Source of the DNA: MKSF01 sp037190225
Lineage (GTDB): Bacteria > Bacteroidota > Bacteroidia > Chitinophagales > Chitinophagaceae
Direction of reading: 5' to 3'
Length of the DNA: 64,000 bases
Assembly (NCBI GenBank): GCA_037190225.1
Contig: JBBCJL010000012.1
Span: 1-64,000, forward strand
This document shows, in pieces, positions 1-10,414 of this stretch. Below the pieces are notes generated by a model. It ran no database searches. It saw nothing but the letters and a program-made list of their open reading frames with translations, and was not told where the DNA came from. The stretch's first letter is position 1, and every line of letters starts with the position of its first letter. The position numbers were made by a program, and so were the translations under genes.

Positions 1-3000
1 GTATCGGCAAGGAAGCTCACATTAGGAACATTCGTTGCGGGAAGGATAGCGCTGCCCGTATTGCTCCACGTATAAATATAGTCGTTCCGGTAAGGGCTCA
101 CATTGGAGCGTAAGCGCACCTCGCTGCCCTCACAAGCTTCCGAAGGGGCCGTTACTTCCACCACAGGATACTCGTGCATCGTAATGTTGATCATATCGGA
201 AGTGTCGATACAATAAGGGTAAGAAGCGGTCACCATATACAGCTGGGAACGGTTCACCGTGATCTGGGGCTCCAGCACTGTGCTGTCGTTCAGGCCGGTA
301 GTAGGCTGCCACCTGTAGGTATAGCCATCGCTGCCACGTGCACGGATAGGCACTACCGCGCCCGCACAAACGGCCGTGTCAGGTGTCAGGATCTCCAGGA
401 TACGGGGTGTCATATTCACATTGACCGTAGCTGTAGCGCTCCGCGTACAGACACCCGCTGCGGAATCCAGCACCGTTACCGTAAAGGTGCCTGCAGGGCG
501 TACCCAGACGGATTGCGTATTGTTATCTCCGTGGATAGCGCCGCCGCCACCAGCCTGCCAGCGGAACACATTACCCGGAACACCGCTGCTCGGGTTCAGC
601 ACATCCACCGTGATCAGCAGTGAATCCAGGGCCACACATAAGTTCGTATCCACCACGCGAAGTTGCGGAACCTCTACCTCATAGACATGAACATACATTA
701 TAGAAGTATCGTGCGTGATACACATCGTATCATTGATCGCCACCAGCATTACCTCATAGATACCTGCACGGGTATATGTATGGGAAGGCGTACGTAAAAG
801 GGAAGAATCTCCGTCTCCAAAATACCATATAAAATCTACAGCCTGTAGTGAATTATTGGTAAAATCCACAGTATGAGGCGCACAGAAAGAGTCCATAGGC
901 GTTCCGAGCCTGTCCGGCTCAAAAACGGAGCTCACACCTACTTTTTCAAAATTGAACTTAAAGCTCAGTACGTCCTGGCCGGAAGTCTGCTTGAGCCTGG
1001 AATAGGAATTGGAGGTTGTTGTAACCGGGTTACCTCCTATGTTACAGCAGATAGAGTGATAAATGATACCTTCAGGGTCAAAACGGTGACGACCAATGTG
1101 AGAGTGGTCACTTGAAGACTCCCCGAAGAAAGAGGCGTAGATCAGCTCTGAGAAATTACGGCCGATGGTACAGAACCAGAAACTACGGTTCTGGTTATCC
1201 GTATCGTACGCATTAGGGGTCAACTGGTAACCTGCCACACGGGCAGCTCCGAATCCTCCTACATACAGGTTACCGCAGTCATCCACCAGGAAAGCCGATG
1301 GCATATATCCAGTACTCGCCAGCCTGGTTGACATGCTGCTGGTGGTAAGGCTGCTATTCAGGATGTCTATAAAAACAGGGCCGCTGGTATTACCTACCCA
1401 TACATTAGGACTGATAGGATAATTACCATTGGTACGACCCAATATATATATATTGTCAAAGGCATCTTCCTGTATATGGGCCACGATGTCTCCACCGGCA
1501 GTACCGATATAGGTAGCATTATCAATATTACCCGTTGTTTTATCAATAGATACTACGAAGCCGTCTACCTGTCCCTGGTTAACGGGATTCAGCGCGCTTA
1601 CCGGCACCGGCAGGTTGCTGCTCATCGTTGCTCCGGCCACATACACCAGCCCGTTTTGGGACAACAGCAATGAATGCGGCGTCTCGTTACCGGAACCTCC
1701 GAAATAAGTGGAATACATCAGCTGGCTGCAGTTGGCATTCAGCGCGAATACAACTACATCCCATCCACCGGCATTATTCAGTATCGGCGCATTGGAGGTT
1801 GTAGGAAAATTCGTAGAGTTCGTATTGGTAGTCACCCAGATATTACCGGTCATCTCATCTACAGAGATATCCCCGGGACTCAGCTGTGAGGACTGGTTGC
1901 TGCTGATATCATATAGATTGATATTAGCGCCGCCCCATACAGCCTGGTACACTTCTTCGCCGGAGCCCCCGATAAAGGTAGATCCCAGCAGCTGGGTACC
2001 ATCGCTACTCAGGCGGGAAACAAAGGCGTCCCAGGTACCGTTCTTTACAGGACTGAACGCGCTGGCCGTGGTAGGGAAGTTCGTAGAGTTGGTCCCCCCG
2101 AACAGATACAGCTCATCATTGAAAACCCACATAGATGTGGCCAGCTCCCAGCTATTGCCACCCAGGTAGGTAGAATAGATCAGGGCTGTTCCGAGGCTGT
2201 TGAATTTATTGATAGCCAGCTCATGACCGCCACCGCCATAAGTGGTCTGGAAAGCGCCGATGGTTACGGGCCATCCTACACTCCAGGCATCCGCGCCTAT
2301 ATAAAGCGCTCCTGTGATGTCATAGGTAGTACTATAGGCATAAGCATTGGAGGAAGTCGCTCCCGAGAAGGTGGAAAATACCAGGTCCGGATCAATCACC
2401 AGCTCATAGGCCCTGTTGTAGCCTTCCGGGAATTCAAAGGTCAGGATACCTTTATCCAGCTTATACCTGGCGGCCACTTCGACACGGCGGCCTTCAATTT
2501 CCTGGTACACATACGGCGCCTTTTCCTTTACGGTATTGACCGTGGTCTCAAATACCAGCTCTCCCGCCTTACTGACAACAGGCGTCACTCCTTCAAAACC
2601 CACGCGTATAAGCGCAGGGTCTGCATTGGGAGCTACCTTAAAATCATATTTGATATTGCCCTGCTCACAGTTTACGATCAGGTCAATACCATTGTATATA
2701 TTTTTCTCAACTATTTCCCCGTAGGCACCCACGTCACTTTTCCATTTAGCGGGGTCATTCCCCATGAAGTAACTGTACTTGGCAGCACGCCTGGCATTAT
2801 GCTCATAAGAAGTGTTGGCATTCTTGTTCAGGAATTTCACTTTATAGGCGTGACGGTTGATGGGATAGTTATCCACGTTCTTACCCTCATGCATATCCTT
2901 GTTGATGCGATTCATATCGTCCGTGTTAACGAAATCATACAACAAGCCTTCAGAGGTCAGATACATAGTACCACCCGGAATCTGGGCCTTATAATTGAAC

Positions 3001-3158
3001 GGATCACTCCATTGACCCATATTTCTTATAAAGCTGAATTCTTCTCTGCCCCCGGAATGATCGTGGCCGTCATGCGACCAGCCTTTACCGGTACTCCAGA
3101 GACTCAGCAGGAGCGCTATACAGCACATTAGCCTGATTCTAGTAAAAAAGTTAGCCAT
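1..3158 (-). CDS. Giant secreted beta-propeller/PKD protein, probable T9SS cargo (3' end outside window)
   Basis: The minus-strand frame opened by the ATG at 3158 stays open to the window edge (about 1052 codons). It starts with a signal peptide (MANFFTRIRLMCCIALLL) followed by a domain containing FSFIRNMGQW, typical of the N-terminal domain of Bacteroidota SBBP proteins. Residues about 290-660 hold repeated segments such as YSTYFGGSGNE and STFIGGSGEE, the signature of SBBP beta-propeller repeats. A PKD domain with WYFGDGDSS lies near residue 775, followed by Ig-like domains with paired cysteines. Proteins of this plan usually end in a gliding-motility (type B) sorting domain and are exported by T9SS; that end is not visible, so the export route is inferred. 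Role: cell-surface or extracellular, possibly adhesion. Confidence 0.85.
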   Translation of the reverse strand, partial: MANFFTRIRLMCCIALLLSLWSTGKGWSHDGHDHSGGREEFSFIRNMGQWSDPFNYKAQIPGGTMYLTSEGLLYDFVNTDDMNRINKDMHEGKNVDNYPINRHAYKVKFLNKNANTSYEHNARRAAKYSYFMGNDPAKWKSDVGAYGEIVEKNIYNGIDLIVNCEQGNIKYDFKVAPNADPALIRVGFEGVTPVVSKAGELVFETTVNTVKEKAPYVYQEIEGRRVEVAARYKLDKGILTFEFPEGYNRAYELVIDPDLVFSTFSGATSSNAYAYSTTYDITGALYIGADAWSVGWPVTIGAFQTTYGGGGHELAINKFNSLGTALIYSTYLGGNSWELATSMWVFNDELYLFGGTNSTNFPTTASAFSPVKNGTWDAFVSRLSSDGTQLLGSTFIGGSGEEVYQAVWGGANINLYDISSNQSSQLSPGDISVDEMTGNIWVTTNTNSTNFPTTSNAPILNNAGGWDVVVFALNANCSQLMYSTYFGGSGNETPHSLLLSQNGLVYVAGATMSSNLPVPVSALNPVNQGQVDGFVVSIDKTTGNIDNATYIGTAGGDIVAHIQEDAFDNIYILGRTNGNYPISPNVWVGNTSGPVFIDILNSSLTTSSMSTRLASTGYMPSAFLVDDCGNLYVGGFGAARVAGYQLTPNAYDTDNQNRSFWFCTIGRNFSELIYASFFGESSSDHSHIGRHRFDPEGIIYHSICCNIGGNPVTTTSNSYSRLKQTSGQDVLSFKFNFEKVGVSSVFEPDRLGTPMDSFCAPHTVDFTNNSLQAVDFIWYFGDGDSSLLRTPSHTYTRAGIYEVMLVAINDTMCITHDTSIMYVHVYEVEVPQLRVVDTNLCVALDSLLITVDVLNPSSGVPGNVFRWQAGGGGAIHGDNNTQSVWVRPAGTFTVTVLDSAAGVCTRSATATVNVNMTPRILEILTPDTAVCAGAVVPIRARGSDGYTYRWQPTTGLNDSTVLEPQITVNRSQLYMVTASYPYCIDTSDMINITMHEYPVVEVTAPSEACEGSEVRLRSNVSPYRNDYIYTWSNTGSAILPATNVPNVSFLAD

Positions 3159-3569
3159 AATTATATTTTTATAATTTTAATGTTATTAGAGCCGATCATC
3201 TTATTAGACCAGCCAGCACAACAAAAAGGTTGGGAATTCAAAATTATCTTTTCAACAGCTTAACATCATATCCGGCCATTGGTCATAAGCTTCCCTATAC
3301 CCGGAATTCCGGAGGCAGCTCTTTACCCATCCGTTCTCAGCCGCAAAATAACGATTTTCCGAAAATATTCCATACCTGAAATCACTGTCAAATATACGAC
3401 ATTATAATCAAAAAAATACTGATTCCGGATATGCTGCGGTGGAGGAATATTTTGATTTCCCCAACAGGCTACCAGCACTCTAACCACACTATTACCGCGT
3501 ATATTCCGGCGATTACCCGCCGTTTGCAAATAATTCGACACCAATAGCCGGATTTCAATTCAAATTCTA

Positions 3570-3577
3570 TATTTTTG
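3570..3577 (+). promoter_or_regulatory. Minus-7 box TATTTTTG ahead of the PDH E2 gene
   Basis: TATTTTTG fits the Bacteroidota consensus TAnnTTTG and lies 36 bases before the ATG at 3613. No clear TTG is seen 19-21 bases upstream. The rest of the 450-base gap between 3159 and 3612 holds the divergent start regions and no gene that I can see. Confidence 0.4.
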
Positions 3578-3612
3578 GAGATTAAACTGAAAATTTTATA
3601 ATCAACAATATT

Positions 3613-5238
3613 ATGGCTGAAGTAATACGAATGCCGCTTTTGAGCGACACCATGAAAGAGGGTGTTATAGCAGAATGGCATAAAAAAGTGGGCGATAAGG
3701 TGAAAGCAGACGATGTATTGGCAGATGTAGAGACCGATAAGGCAACCATGGAAGTAATGCCTTATGTGGACGGCACTTTACTTTATATTGGCGTTGAAAA
3801 AGGTAAAGCCATACCCGTAAACGGTATTATGGCTATCGTAGGTAAAGAAGGCGAAGACTTTCAACACCTGCTGGACGCTAAGGAATCTTCCGAAAAAACA
3901 GCAAACGACAGTAAAAATATAACACCGGCCGAAGCGCCGGCCCCTGAGGCAAAAGCGCCTGCAGCCGACCTGTCTTCCATAGATGCTACCGCGGTAAGGA
4001 TGCCGCTGCTGAGCGATACCATGAAAGAAGGTAAGATCGCAGCCTGGCTTAAGGAAGTGGGTGACAGCGTCAAAGCAGACGATGTCATTGCAGAAGTGGA
4101 AACGGATAAGGCAACGATGGAAGTAATGCCTTATGTGGACGGCACCCTGCTGTATAAGGGCGTGGAAGCCGGCAATGCCGTTGCTGTAAATGGCATTATG
4201 GCCATCATCGGCAAGAAAGGCACTGACATTACCCCTTTGCTGGAAGCAGAGAAAAATGGCGGCACTGCCCCACAGGAAAACAAGAAGCCTTCAGCACCCG
4301 CTGCCGAATCAGCGCCCGCAGCGCCCGGCAAGGAGCAGCAACAGCCTCCCGCTACGGACGATGCTTCCCCTGATGATGACAGCAGGATCAAAGCCTCTCC
4401 GCTCGCCAAAAAGATCGCCAGGGATAAAGGTATCGACCTGTCACAGGTGAAGGGCACCGGGGACGGCGGAAGGATCATAAAAAGAGACCTTGATAATTAT
4501 ACGCCTGCAGCAGCTGCAGCGCCTGCACAGGCGGCATCACAGGCAACCGGCGGCTCCGAAAGCCATACCGATATCCCGTTAACGCAGATGCGCCGGGTCA
4601 TCGCGCAACGCCTGGGAGAGAGCAAGTTCAGCGCCCCGCATTTTTACCTGACCATCAGCGTTAAAATGGATAACGCGGCAGCGGCACGTACACAGCTCAA
4701 CCAGGTATCGCCTGTTAAAATATCTTTCAATGATTTTATCATAAAATCCTGTGCCCACGCGCTGAAAAAGCATCCTGCCATCAATAGCTCCTGGATGGGT
4801 GATTTCATCCGCGAGAATCACCACATCCATATAGGGACCGCCGTAGCGGTACCGGATGGCCTCATTGTTCCCGTCGTTAAATTTGCGGACCAGAAATCAC
4901 TGGCCCGGATAGCTGAAGAAGCCAAGATGCTGGTAGGCAAAGCCAGGGACAAAAAATTACAGCCACAGGAATTCACCGGCAATACCTTTACAATATCCAA
5001 CCTGGGCATGATGGATATTGATGACTTTACAGCCATCATCAACCCGCCGGACAGCTGCATCCTTGCAGTAGGTAAAATAGAGCCGACTCCTGTAGTGGAA
5101 GACAATGAGATCGTTATCAGGCAGATCATGAAGCTTACCCTCAGCTGTGACCACAGGGTAGTAGACGGCGCCACCGGGGCGGCTTTCCTGCAGACGCTGA
5201 AAGGCTACCTGGAAAACCCCGTAACCATGCTCCTGTAA
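3613..5238 (+). CDS. pdhC: Pyruvate dehydrogenase complex E2, dihydrolipoamide acetyltransferase
   Basis: The 541-residue protein has two lipoyl domains (residues about 1-78 and 125-203), each with the lipoylated lysine in ETDKATMEV (Lys43 and Lys166). Alanine/proline-rich linkers follow, then a peripheral subunit-binding domain for E1/E3 (about 257-295, KASPLAKKIARDKGIDL). The C-terminal acyltransferase domain carries the catalytic DHRVVDG (His514, Asp518). It transfers the acetyl group from lipoamide to CoA in the cytoplasm. The two lipoyl domains are nearly identical around the lysine. No E1 or E3 gene is adjacent, so the complex is encoded at scattered loci. A 2-oxoglutarate or branched-chain E2 is less likely because those usually have one lipoyl domain. 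Confidence 0.93.
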   Translation: MAEVIRMPLLSDTMKEGVIAEWHKKVGDKVKADDVLADVETDKATMEVMPYVDGTLLYIGVEKGKAIPVNGIMAIVGKEGEDFQHLLDAKESSEKTANDSKNITPAEAPAPEAKAPAADLSSIDATAVRMPLLSDTMKEGKIAAWLKEVGDSVKADDVIAEVETDKATMEVMPYVDGTLLYKGVEAGNAVAVNGIMAIIGKKGTDITPLLEAEKNGGTAPQENKKPSAPAAESAPAAPGKEQQQPPATDDASPDDDSRIKASPLAKKIARDKGIDLSQVKGTGDGGRIIKRDLDNYTPAAAAAPAQAASQATGGSESHTDIPLTQMRRVIAQRLGESKFSAPHFYLTISVKMDNAAAARTQLNQVSPVKISFNDFIIKSCAHALKKHPAINSSWMGDFIRENHHIHIGTAVAVPDGLIVPVVKFADQKSLARIAEEAKMLVGKARDKKLQPQEFTGNTFTISNLGMMDIDDFTAIINPPDSCILAVGKIEPTPVVEDNEIVIRQIMKLTLSCDHRVVDGATGAAFLQTLKGYLENPVTMLL

Positions 5239-5254
5239 TATCCTCCATCATTAC

Positions 5255-5306
5255 ATATTCTGAAAAATAACGGCTGCCCGGGGGCAGCCGTTATTTTTCA
5301 GAATAT
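5255..5306. terminator. Bidirectional terminator between pdhC and the amidase gene
   Basis: Perfect 25-bp inverted repeat with a 2-base centre: a GC core (CGGCTGCCC) flanked by A and T runs, so it can terminate both converging genes. Confidence 0.85.
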
Positions 5307-5356
5307 GTTCAATAAGCTATTTATCCGGTATTTTAACAGGGACCGATCCCGGGCAC

Positions 5357-6229
5357 TCAGCGACTGAGCTCAGCCTTATACTCCCTGATGGCCCTGAAAA
5401 TGGCATAGGCCAGCTGGTACTGTCCCTCCTCGGAATTCAGGTAGATCTCGTCCTCTACATTGTTGATAAATCCCAGCTCTATCAGCACTCCGGGCATGGC
5501 GCTTCCCGCCAGCACTTCCAGTCCTTTCTGTTTGACGCCCGCACTTTTACGGCCGGTGACCTTTACAAAGTTTTTTTCCACCTTATCCCCGAAGCTGATG
5601 CTCTTGTTCTGGAAAGCCTGCGTGTACTGGGCTACCAGTATCTGTGTCATAGGATCATTCTCATCCAGCAGGCCGGGCTCCTCCGTCACGTTATCACCGA
5701 ACTCCTCTATGGCCTTCTCCTTCTGGGAGGTCCTGTGAAGCCCCAGGATATAGGTTTCTGTTCCTGTCGCTTTGGTTTCCCTGTTCACAACGGTCGTATA
5801 AACGGGTACTTTCCTCCGCTTGCTGCCTTTCCCCACATATTTATACCCGTTCTGCACCTTGGTTCTTGTGCCTGCAGTAGCATTCACGTGGATGGAAACA
5901 AAAAGATCCGCATTCGCATTATTGGCAATAGCATGGCGCTCCTTAAGCTCCGGGTAGAAATCGTGCTTGCGGGTATAGATCACCTCTATATCCTTCAGGC
6001 TGTCATTCAGCATCTTACCCAGCTTGAGCACCACATCCAATGCGATATCCTTTTCATCCTTGATAAGCCTGAAACGCCTCGCTCCCGGGTCTTTCCCGCC
6101 ATGCCCGGCATCCAGCACTATCTTCTTTACTCCTTTTTTCTGCGCGTACCCCTGCTGGTGGCTTCCCAACATGCCTGCAAGCAGCATCACAATGCAGCAC
6201 AGCAGCTTTAGATTAATAGTTCTTCCCAT
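5357..6229 (-). CDS. N-acetylmuramoyl-L-alanine amidase (Amidase_3)
   Basis: The 290-residue protein begins with a signal peptide (hydrophobic stretch LLCCIVMLLAGML), so it acts in the periplasm on peptidoglycan, cutting the amide between MurNAc and the stem peptide. Zinc-site motifs of the Amidase_3 fold are visible: VLDAGHGGKDPGA (His and the following acidic segment), VSIHVNAT, and the C-terminal catalytic Glu in LIELGFINN. An insertion after VSIHVNAT, rich in basic residues, is common in Bacteroidota homologues. It is convergent with pdhC and divergent from lptD. Role: daughter-cell separation or wall turnover. Confidence 0.92.
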   Translation of the reverse strand: MGRTINLKLLCCIVMLLAGMLGSHQQGYAQKKGVKKIVLDAGHGGKDPGARRFRLIKDEKDIALDVVLKLGKMLNDSLKDIEVIYTRKHDFYPELKERHAIANNANADLFVSIHVNATAGTRTKVQNGYKYVGKGSKRRKVPVYTTVVNRETKATGTETYILGLHRTSQKEKAIEEFGDNVTEEPGLLDENDPMTQILVAQYTQAFQNKSISFGDKVEKNFVKVTGRKSAGVKQKGLEVLAGSAMPGVLIELGFINNVEDEIYLNSEEGQYQLAYAIFRAIREYKAELSR

Positions 6230-6382
6230 ATGCTTCTCCTGCTATTTTTATCAATAACTATTTAATTACAAACAGTTTCAAAATAGCCCTCTTATAATTT
6301 CGTTATAGTTGACAAAAAGCGCAAATTAACAATATTTATAATAATTCAGACTGAAAAATTATTAAAGCATATAAACATAGCG

Positions 6383-6390
6383 TATTTTTG
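6383..6390 (+). promoter_or_regulatory. Minus-7 box TATTTTTG ahead of lptD
   Basis: Matches TAnnTTTG, 50 bases before the ATG at 6441. No convincing TTG at the expected distance upstream. Confidence 0.4.
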
Positions 6391-6440
6391 CACTTCTTTG
6401 CCTAAAGATAAAACCAAAGTATTCTTATTTAGAAGCATAC

Positions 6441-9086
6441 ATGAGATCCAAAGCTACTTTCCTCTTTTTAATGTCGCTCCTGCTCGCCTGGATATTGCCG
6501 GGTCCGGAGGTCATCGGGCAGGTCACAATGGAAAGCAGCGCGTCACCCGCCAGCGATACTGCCGGCGCAAAGACACCCGGTACGGAAGACAGTACGATGA
6601 AGGACAGGTCGGCCGAGTCGCTGGAACAGCAGTGGGGCATAAAGATCTCCAGGGATGCCTTACCCAGCAAGGTGAGGACCCATGCACGGGATTCCACGAT
6701 CATACAGGCCAGGGAAAAAAGGATCTACCTCCACGGAGATGCCAAAATAGAATTCCAGGACCTCACCCTCCAGTCCGGCCACACACGTTTTGATAATACC
6801 AGCAAGGAGGTAACCGCCTACCCGGCTTTCGATACCGCCGGCAAAAGGATATCCATCCAGGAGTTCCAGCAGGGAGAAGAAAAATTCCAGTATGATACGC
6901 TGCGCTATAATTTTCTCAGCAAGCGGGCCATTGTAAGGAACGCCAGGATGCACTACGGGGAAGGGTTCATCCAGAGCCGGCAGGTCAAAAGAAATGATGA
7001 CGGCAGCATATTCGGCTGGAAGAATGTTTATACCACCTGCAATATACCCGACCATCCGCATTTCGGTATCAGGGCCAACAGGATCAAGCAGATACCCAAC
7101 AGGATGACCGTATCGGGACCCGCCAATATTGAGATACAGGAGATACCCACGCCCCTGGTCCTGCCGTTTGGCATTTTCCCCACCAATAAAGCACAGAAAT
7201 CCGGCTTTATCCTGCCTACCTACAGTATGGAGAACAACCGGGGACTGGGCCTGCAGAAAGGCGGCTATTTCCTGATGCTCAATCCCCGTGTGAACAGCAC
7301 CATCCTCATGGACGTCTTTTCCTCGGGCAGCTGGGGCATATTTACCTCCACACAGTATGCACAGCGGTATAAATATAGCGGCAATTTCAATATCAACTAT
7401 TCTCATACAATATTCGGGGAAGAGTTCGAGCTCAGTCATCAGTCTAAAAAAGATTTTAAAGTTACCTGGGACCACCGGATGGACCCCAAAGCCCGCCCCG
7501 GCACTACCTTTTCTGCAGAAGTACGGGTAGGTACCCAGAATTTCAATATGATCAACGGGATGAATGCGAACGTAGTGCTGGACAACCAGTACACCTCCAA
7601 TATCTCTTACGGCAAAACCTGGATAGGCAAACCCTATTCCTTTACTGCCTCGATGCGGCACAGCCAGAGCACCCTGGCAAGAACAGTAACGGTATCCCTG
7701 CCCGAAATGAATTTCTACCTGGGGCAATTCTCGCCTTTCCAGAGAAAGAACCAGGTGGGAGCGCCCAAATGGTATGAAAAGCCTACCATCAGCTACAGTG
7801 TAACGTTCAAGAACACCGTGAATTTTTACGACAGCCTGTTCAACCAGCTGCGGCCCGGGGATTTCAATAACGGCCTCCTTCACTCCGTCAACCTGCAGGC
7901 CAATTATAATGTCCTGAAATTCTTTACCCTCAATTTTTCCGTCCCTTATACTGAATACTGGAATACCAGGAAGGAGATCATGTCGTTCAACCCGGCGCTC
8001 CGCCAGGATGATACGGCAACGGAAAACGGCTTTTTCGCCACCCGGTATTTCAGCACCTCAGCAAGCCTCAATACCCGTATTTACGGTATGTTCATGTTCA
8101 AAAAAGGCCGTATATCCGGCATCCGCCACGTAATGATGCCCCGGGTCAGCCTGAGCTATACGCCCAGCTTTGCAAAAGATCCCTTCAATTATATGTACAC
8201 CTATATAGATGAAGGCGGACGGGTGAGCTACAGGTCGCCTTTTACCAGCTCTCCCATAGGCGGACCCTCCGGCTTCCAGGAAATGGGCAATATATCCTTT
8301 GACCTTAACAATACCCTGCAGGCCAAAAGAAGGTTAAGTGATACCACCGCCAAATCGGACAAGGCAATTATCAACCTGATAGACGGTCTGAATGTGAACG
8401 TGATGTATAATATGATCGCGGATACCAACAGGCTCTCTGACATCCGTATGGATTTCCGGACGCTATTGTTCAAAAGGCTGAACCTGTCCAGCAACGCGAC
8501 CTTTACACCCTATAAATACGCAGGCAACCAGCGGACCCGGTATTACCTGTGGGACACCGACAGGAAGCTGGCACAGCTGCACAACGCATCGGTGACGCTG
8601 GGCATTTCCTTTGACGGCACCAATAAGAAAAGAGGAACGGAGTCCGATACTACCGACCTGGGCAACAACGAGGATACCGAGACCTACCGGAATATGATGA
8701 AGAACGGCGGGTATAAGGATTATTATGATTTCAATATCCCGTGGAGCCTGTCCATCAACGGCAGCCTCCGGATGTACCGCCAGTTCAAGAATGACGGTAC
8801 GGACACGCTGATATTTACCCCTAACCTTACCTTTAACGGCGGGCTCAACCTGACCGAGCGCTGGAAGATAACCGTGGCCAGCGGTATTGATTTCACCAAT
8901 ATGAAACAGATCAACCTGGGATACACGCAGCTCACCGTGATAAGAGACCTGCATTGCTGGCAGATGAGCCTGAACCTGGTGCCGTTCGGCCAGCTGCGGA
9001 GCTTCTATTTCTCACTGAATGTCAAAGCCTCTGTATTACAGGATCTTAAGCTCACACGCCGGCGTTCGTTCCAGGACAATTATTAG
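6441..9086 (+). CDS. lptD: LPS-assembly outer-membrane protein, LptD-like
   Basis: The 881-residue protein has a signal peptide and then an OstA/LptD N-terminal jelly-roll region (about residues 90-250) with the family pattern REKRIYLHGDAKIEFQDLTL and a following FLSKRAIVRNARMHYGEGF. The remainder (about 260-881) shows alternating hydrophobic residues and aromatic strand ends of a large beta barrel, including the strongly conserved stretch FPTNKAQKSGFILPTYSMEN. It inserts lipopolysaccharide into the outer leaflet. LptE is not nearby. Bacteroidota homologues are commonly annotated as putative LptD because they diverge strongly from the proteobacterial protein. Confidence 0.88.
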   Translation: MRSKATFLFLMSLLLAWILPGPEVIGQVTMESSASPASDTAGAKTPGTEDSTMKDRSAESLEQQWGIKISRDALPSKVRTHARDSTIIQAREKRIYLHGDAKIEFQDLTLQSGHTRFDNTSKEVTAYPAFDTAGKRISIQEFQQGEEKFQYDTLRYNFLSKRAIVRNARMHYGEGFIQSRQVKRNDDGSIFGWKNVYTTCNIPDHPHFGIRANRIKQIPNRMTVSGPANIEIQEIPTPLVLPFGIFPTNKAQKSGFILPTYSMENNRGLGLQKGGYFLMLNPRVNSTILMDVFSSGSWGIFTSTQYAQRYKYSGNFNINYSHTIFGEEFELSHQSKKDFKVTWDHRMDPKARPGTTFSAEVRVGTQNFNMINGMNANVVLDNQYTSNISYGKTWIGKPYSFTASMRHSQSTLARTVTVSLPEMNFYLGQFSPFQRKNQVGAPKWYEKPTISYSVTFKNTVNFYDSLFNQLRPGDFNNGLLHSVNLQANYNVLKFFTLNFSVPYTEYWNTRKEIMSFNPALRQDDTATENGFFATRYFSTSASLNTRIYGMFMFKKGRISGIRHVMMPRVSLSYTPSFAKDPFNYMYTYIDEGGRVSYRSPFTSSPIGGPSGFQEMGNISFDLNNTLQAKRRLSDTTAKSDKAIINLIDGLNVNVMYNMIADTNRLSDIRMDFRTLLFKRLNLSSNATFTPYKYAGNQRTRYYLWDTDRKLAQLHNASVTLGISFDGTNKKRGTESDTTDLGNNEDTETYRNMMKNGGYKDYYDFNIPWSLSINGSLRMYRQFKNDGTDTLIFTPNLTFNGGLNLTERWKITVASGIDFTNMKQINLGYTQLTVIRDLHCWQMSLNLVPFGQLRSFYFSLNVKASVLQDLKLTRRRSFQDNY

Positions 9087-9168
9087 CGGCATATAATTAC
9101 TGCTGTCCGGCATTTTCCAGGCTTTACGGGCATTCCTTTCTTTTTTATAGCGCCATAAGGTATAACAG

Positions 9169-9215
9169 AATATTAAAAAGGGCTGTTGCTTTCTGCAACA
9201 GCCCTTTTTAATATT
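9169..9215. terminator. Bidirectional terminator between lptD and porQ
   Basis: Perfect 21-bp stem (core GGGCTGTTGC) with a 5-base loop, A run on the left and T run on the right; serves two converging genes. Confidence 0.85.
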
Positions 9216-9239
9216 CAAACGTATATGATGGCCTTCCGG

Positions 9240-10364
9240 CTACTGTTGGGGTGGCGGTGGCGGCGCAAAATCCAGGGGCTGATTCTGGCCGGATGTTTTG
9301 CGGCTGCCTCTTTTCAGGAATTTATCCACATCAAAGTTCATACCCAGCTCGTGATAGGCGCCTGAAGAGCCGTAATAGGTCTGGCCATACCGTACCTGCA
9401 TTTTATTCAGCTCAATGCTCAATCCCATGGAGAATCCCGCCAGACCCATCTTGTTGGAGAACCCGTTTTCCCGCCTTCTCAGATGGCTGTAGGCCACTGT
9501 TGCCGTAACACGCTTACCGATGATGACCTCCGCCCCGAAGTTCAGGTGGCGGAACAGCTTATCGGCAAAGTAGGTCTTATTACCTGAAGCCGTATCTGTC
9601 TGGAAGATATTCGTAACCTTGTCTGCCGGGTTATCGTAGCGGATATCCCAGCGGTACAGGTGATGCGCCACCACGAAAAGCCTCAGCGGCACATTTTCCA
9701 GCTGCTTGGTGACACCCAGCTGCAGGTCGAAAGGCAAAGGCTCGGCAACATTGTCAGGATTGTATTTTTTGGTCACGACCCCGATATTTTTTGCCACGGC
9801 ACCGATGGTGAGCTTCCGGGCAGTGTCAATATAGGCCACGCCGAAATCCGCCAGCAGTGCCATACCTGTGATACCTGCCAGGTGGGAATTAGCCCATTTC
9901 AGGTTGACACCGTATCGCCAGTTATCCTTATATTGCCTGGAAGCGGACAACGCAATGGCATTATCAGCCGCGTAGGCTGTGCCCTGCTCTATCCCATGCT
10001 CATCTATATTCCTGATATTACCGTAGTTGATGAATTGCAGCCCTACACCAAAGTCCGTATCCAGCTTGTCGCTGTGAAAAGCGTATTGTGCATTGGCAAT
10101 ACCGATATTGGCGTAAAAGAAGTTATAGTTCAGCGAGAGCTGATCATGAAATAACGGGCGTAACAAAGCCGGGTTCTGCCAGGTCAGAGAGACATTCCTG
10201 TCAGGGCTGGCGGGAGCATATCCGCCCAATGCGCTTACATAAGGACTGTTGCTCATCCGGAGATATTCGAATGCCCTTTGTCCTCCCGTGATCTGCGCTG
10301 TAGCCGTTCCTCCCGTTCCACATATGGCAACGGCCAGTATGGAAATCTTTAAAATATTCCGCAT
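9240..10364 (-). CDS. porQ: Type IX secretion system protein PorQ
   Basis: The 374-residue protein has a signal peptide ending near TATAQ and then the PorQ hallmarks: GGQRAFEYLRMSNSPYVSAL, followed by a PorV/PorQ-type beta-barrel sequence with WQNPALL and GYAPASPD. It belongs to the FadL-like outer-membrane family; PorQ is part of the T9SS attachment complex (with PorU, PorV, PorZ) that anchors cargo carrying C-terminal sorting domains. The proline-rich tail (PPPPPQQ) is unusual. Its presence agrees with the several T9SS-type cargo genes in this window. Confidence 0.85.
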   Translation of the reverse strand: MRNILKISILAVAICGTGGTATAQITGGQRAFEYLRMSNSPYVSALGGYAPASPDRNVSLTWQNPALLRPLFHDQLSLNYNFFYANIGIANAQYAFHSDKLDTDFGVGLQFINYGNIRNIDEHGIEQGTAYAADNAIALSASRQYKDNWRYGVNLKWANSHLAGITGMALLADFGVAYIDTARKLTIGAVAKNIGVVTKKYNPDNVAEPLPFDLQLGVTKQLENVPLRLFVVAHHLYRWDIRYDNPADKVTNIFQTDTASGNKTYFADKLFRHLNFGAEVIIGKRVTATVAYSHLRRRENGFSNKMGLAGFSMGLSIELNKMQVRYGQTYYGSSGAYHELGMNFDVDKFLKRGSRKTSGQNQPLDFAPPPPPQQ

Positions 10365-10414
10365 GTCCCCTTAACGTTAGTTTACCCTAATTTGTTATAT
10401 CAGTATGCTTATTT

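Noticed and set aside
2223..3131. 302-codon plus-strand ORF opposite the secreted propeller gene
   Set aside because: It mirrors the minus-strand coding frame, which shows a signal peptide and known repeats; the plus reading has no domain features.
6660..7883. 407-codon minus-strand ORF inside lptD
   Set aside because: Shadow of the lptD frame in a GC-balanced region; no start context or family resemblance.
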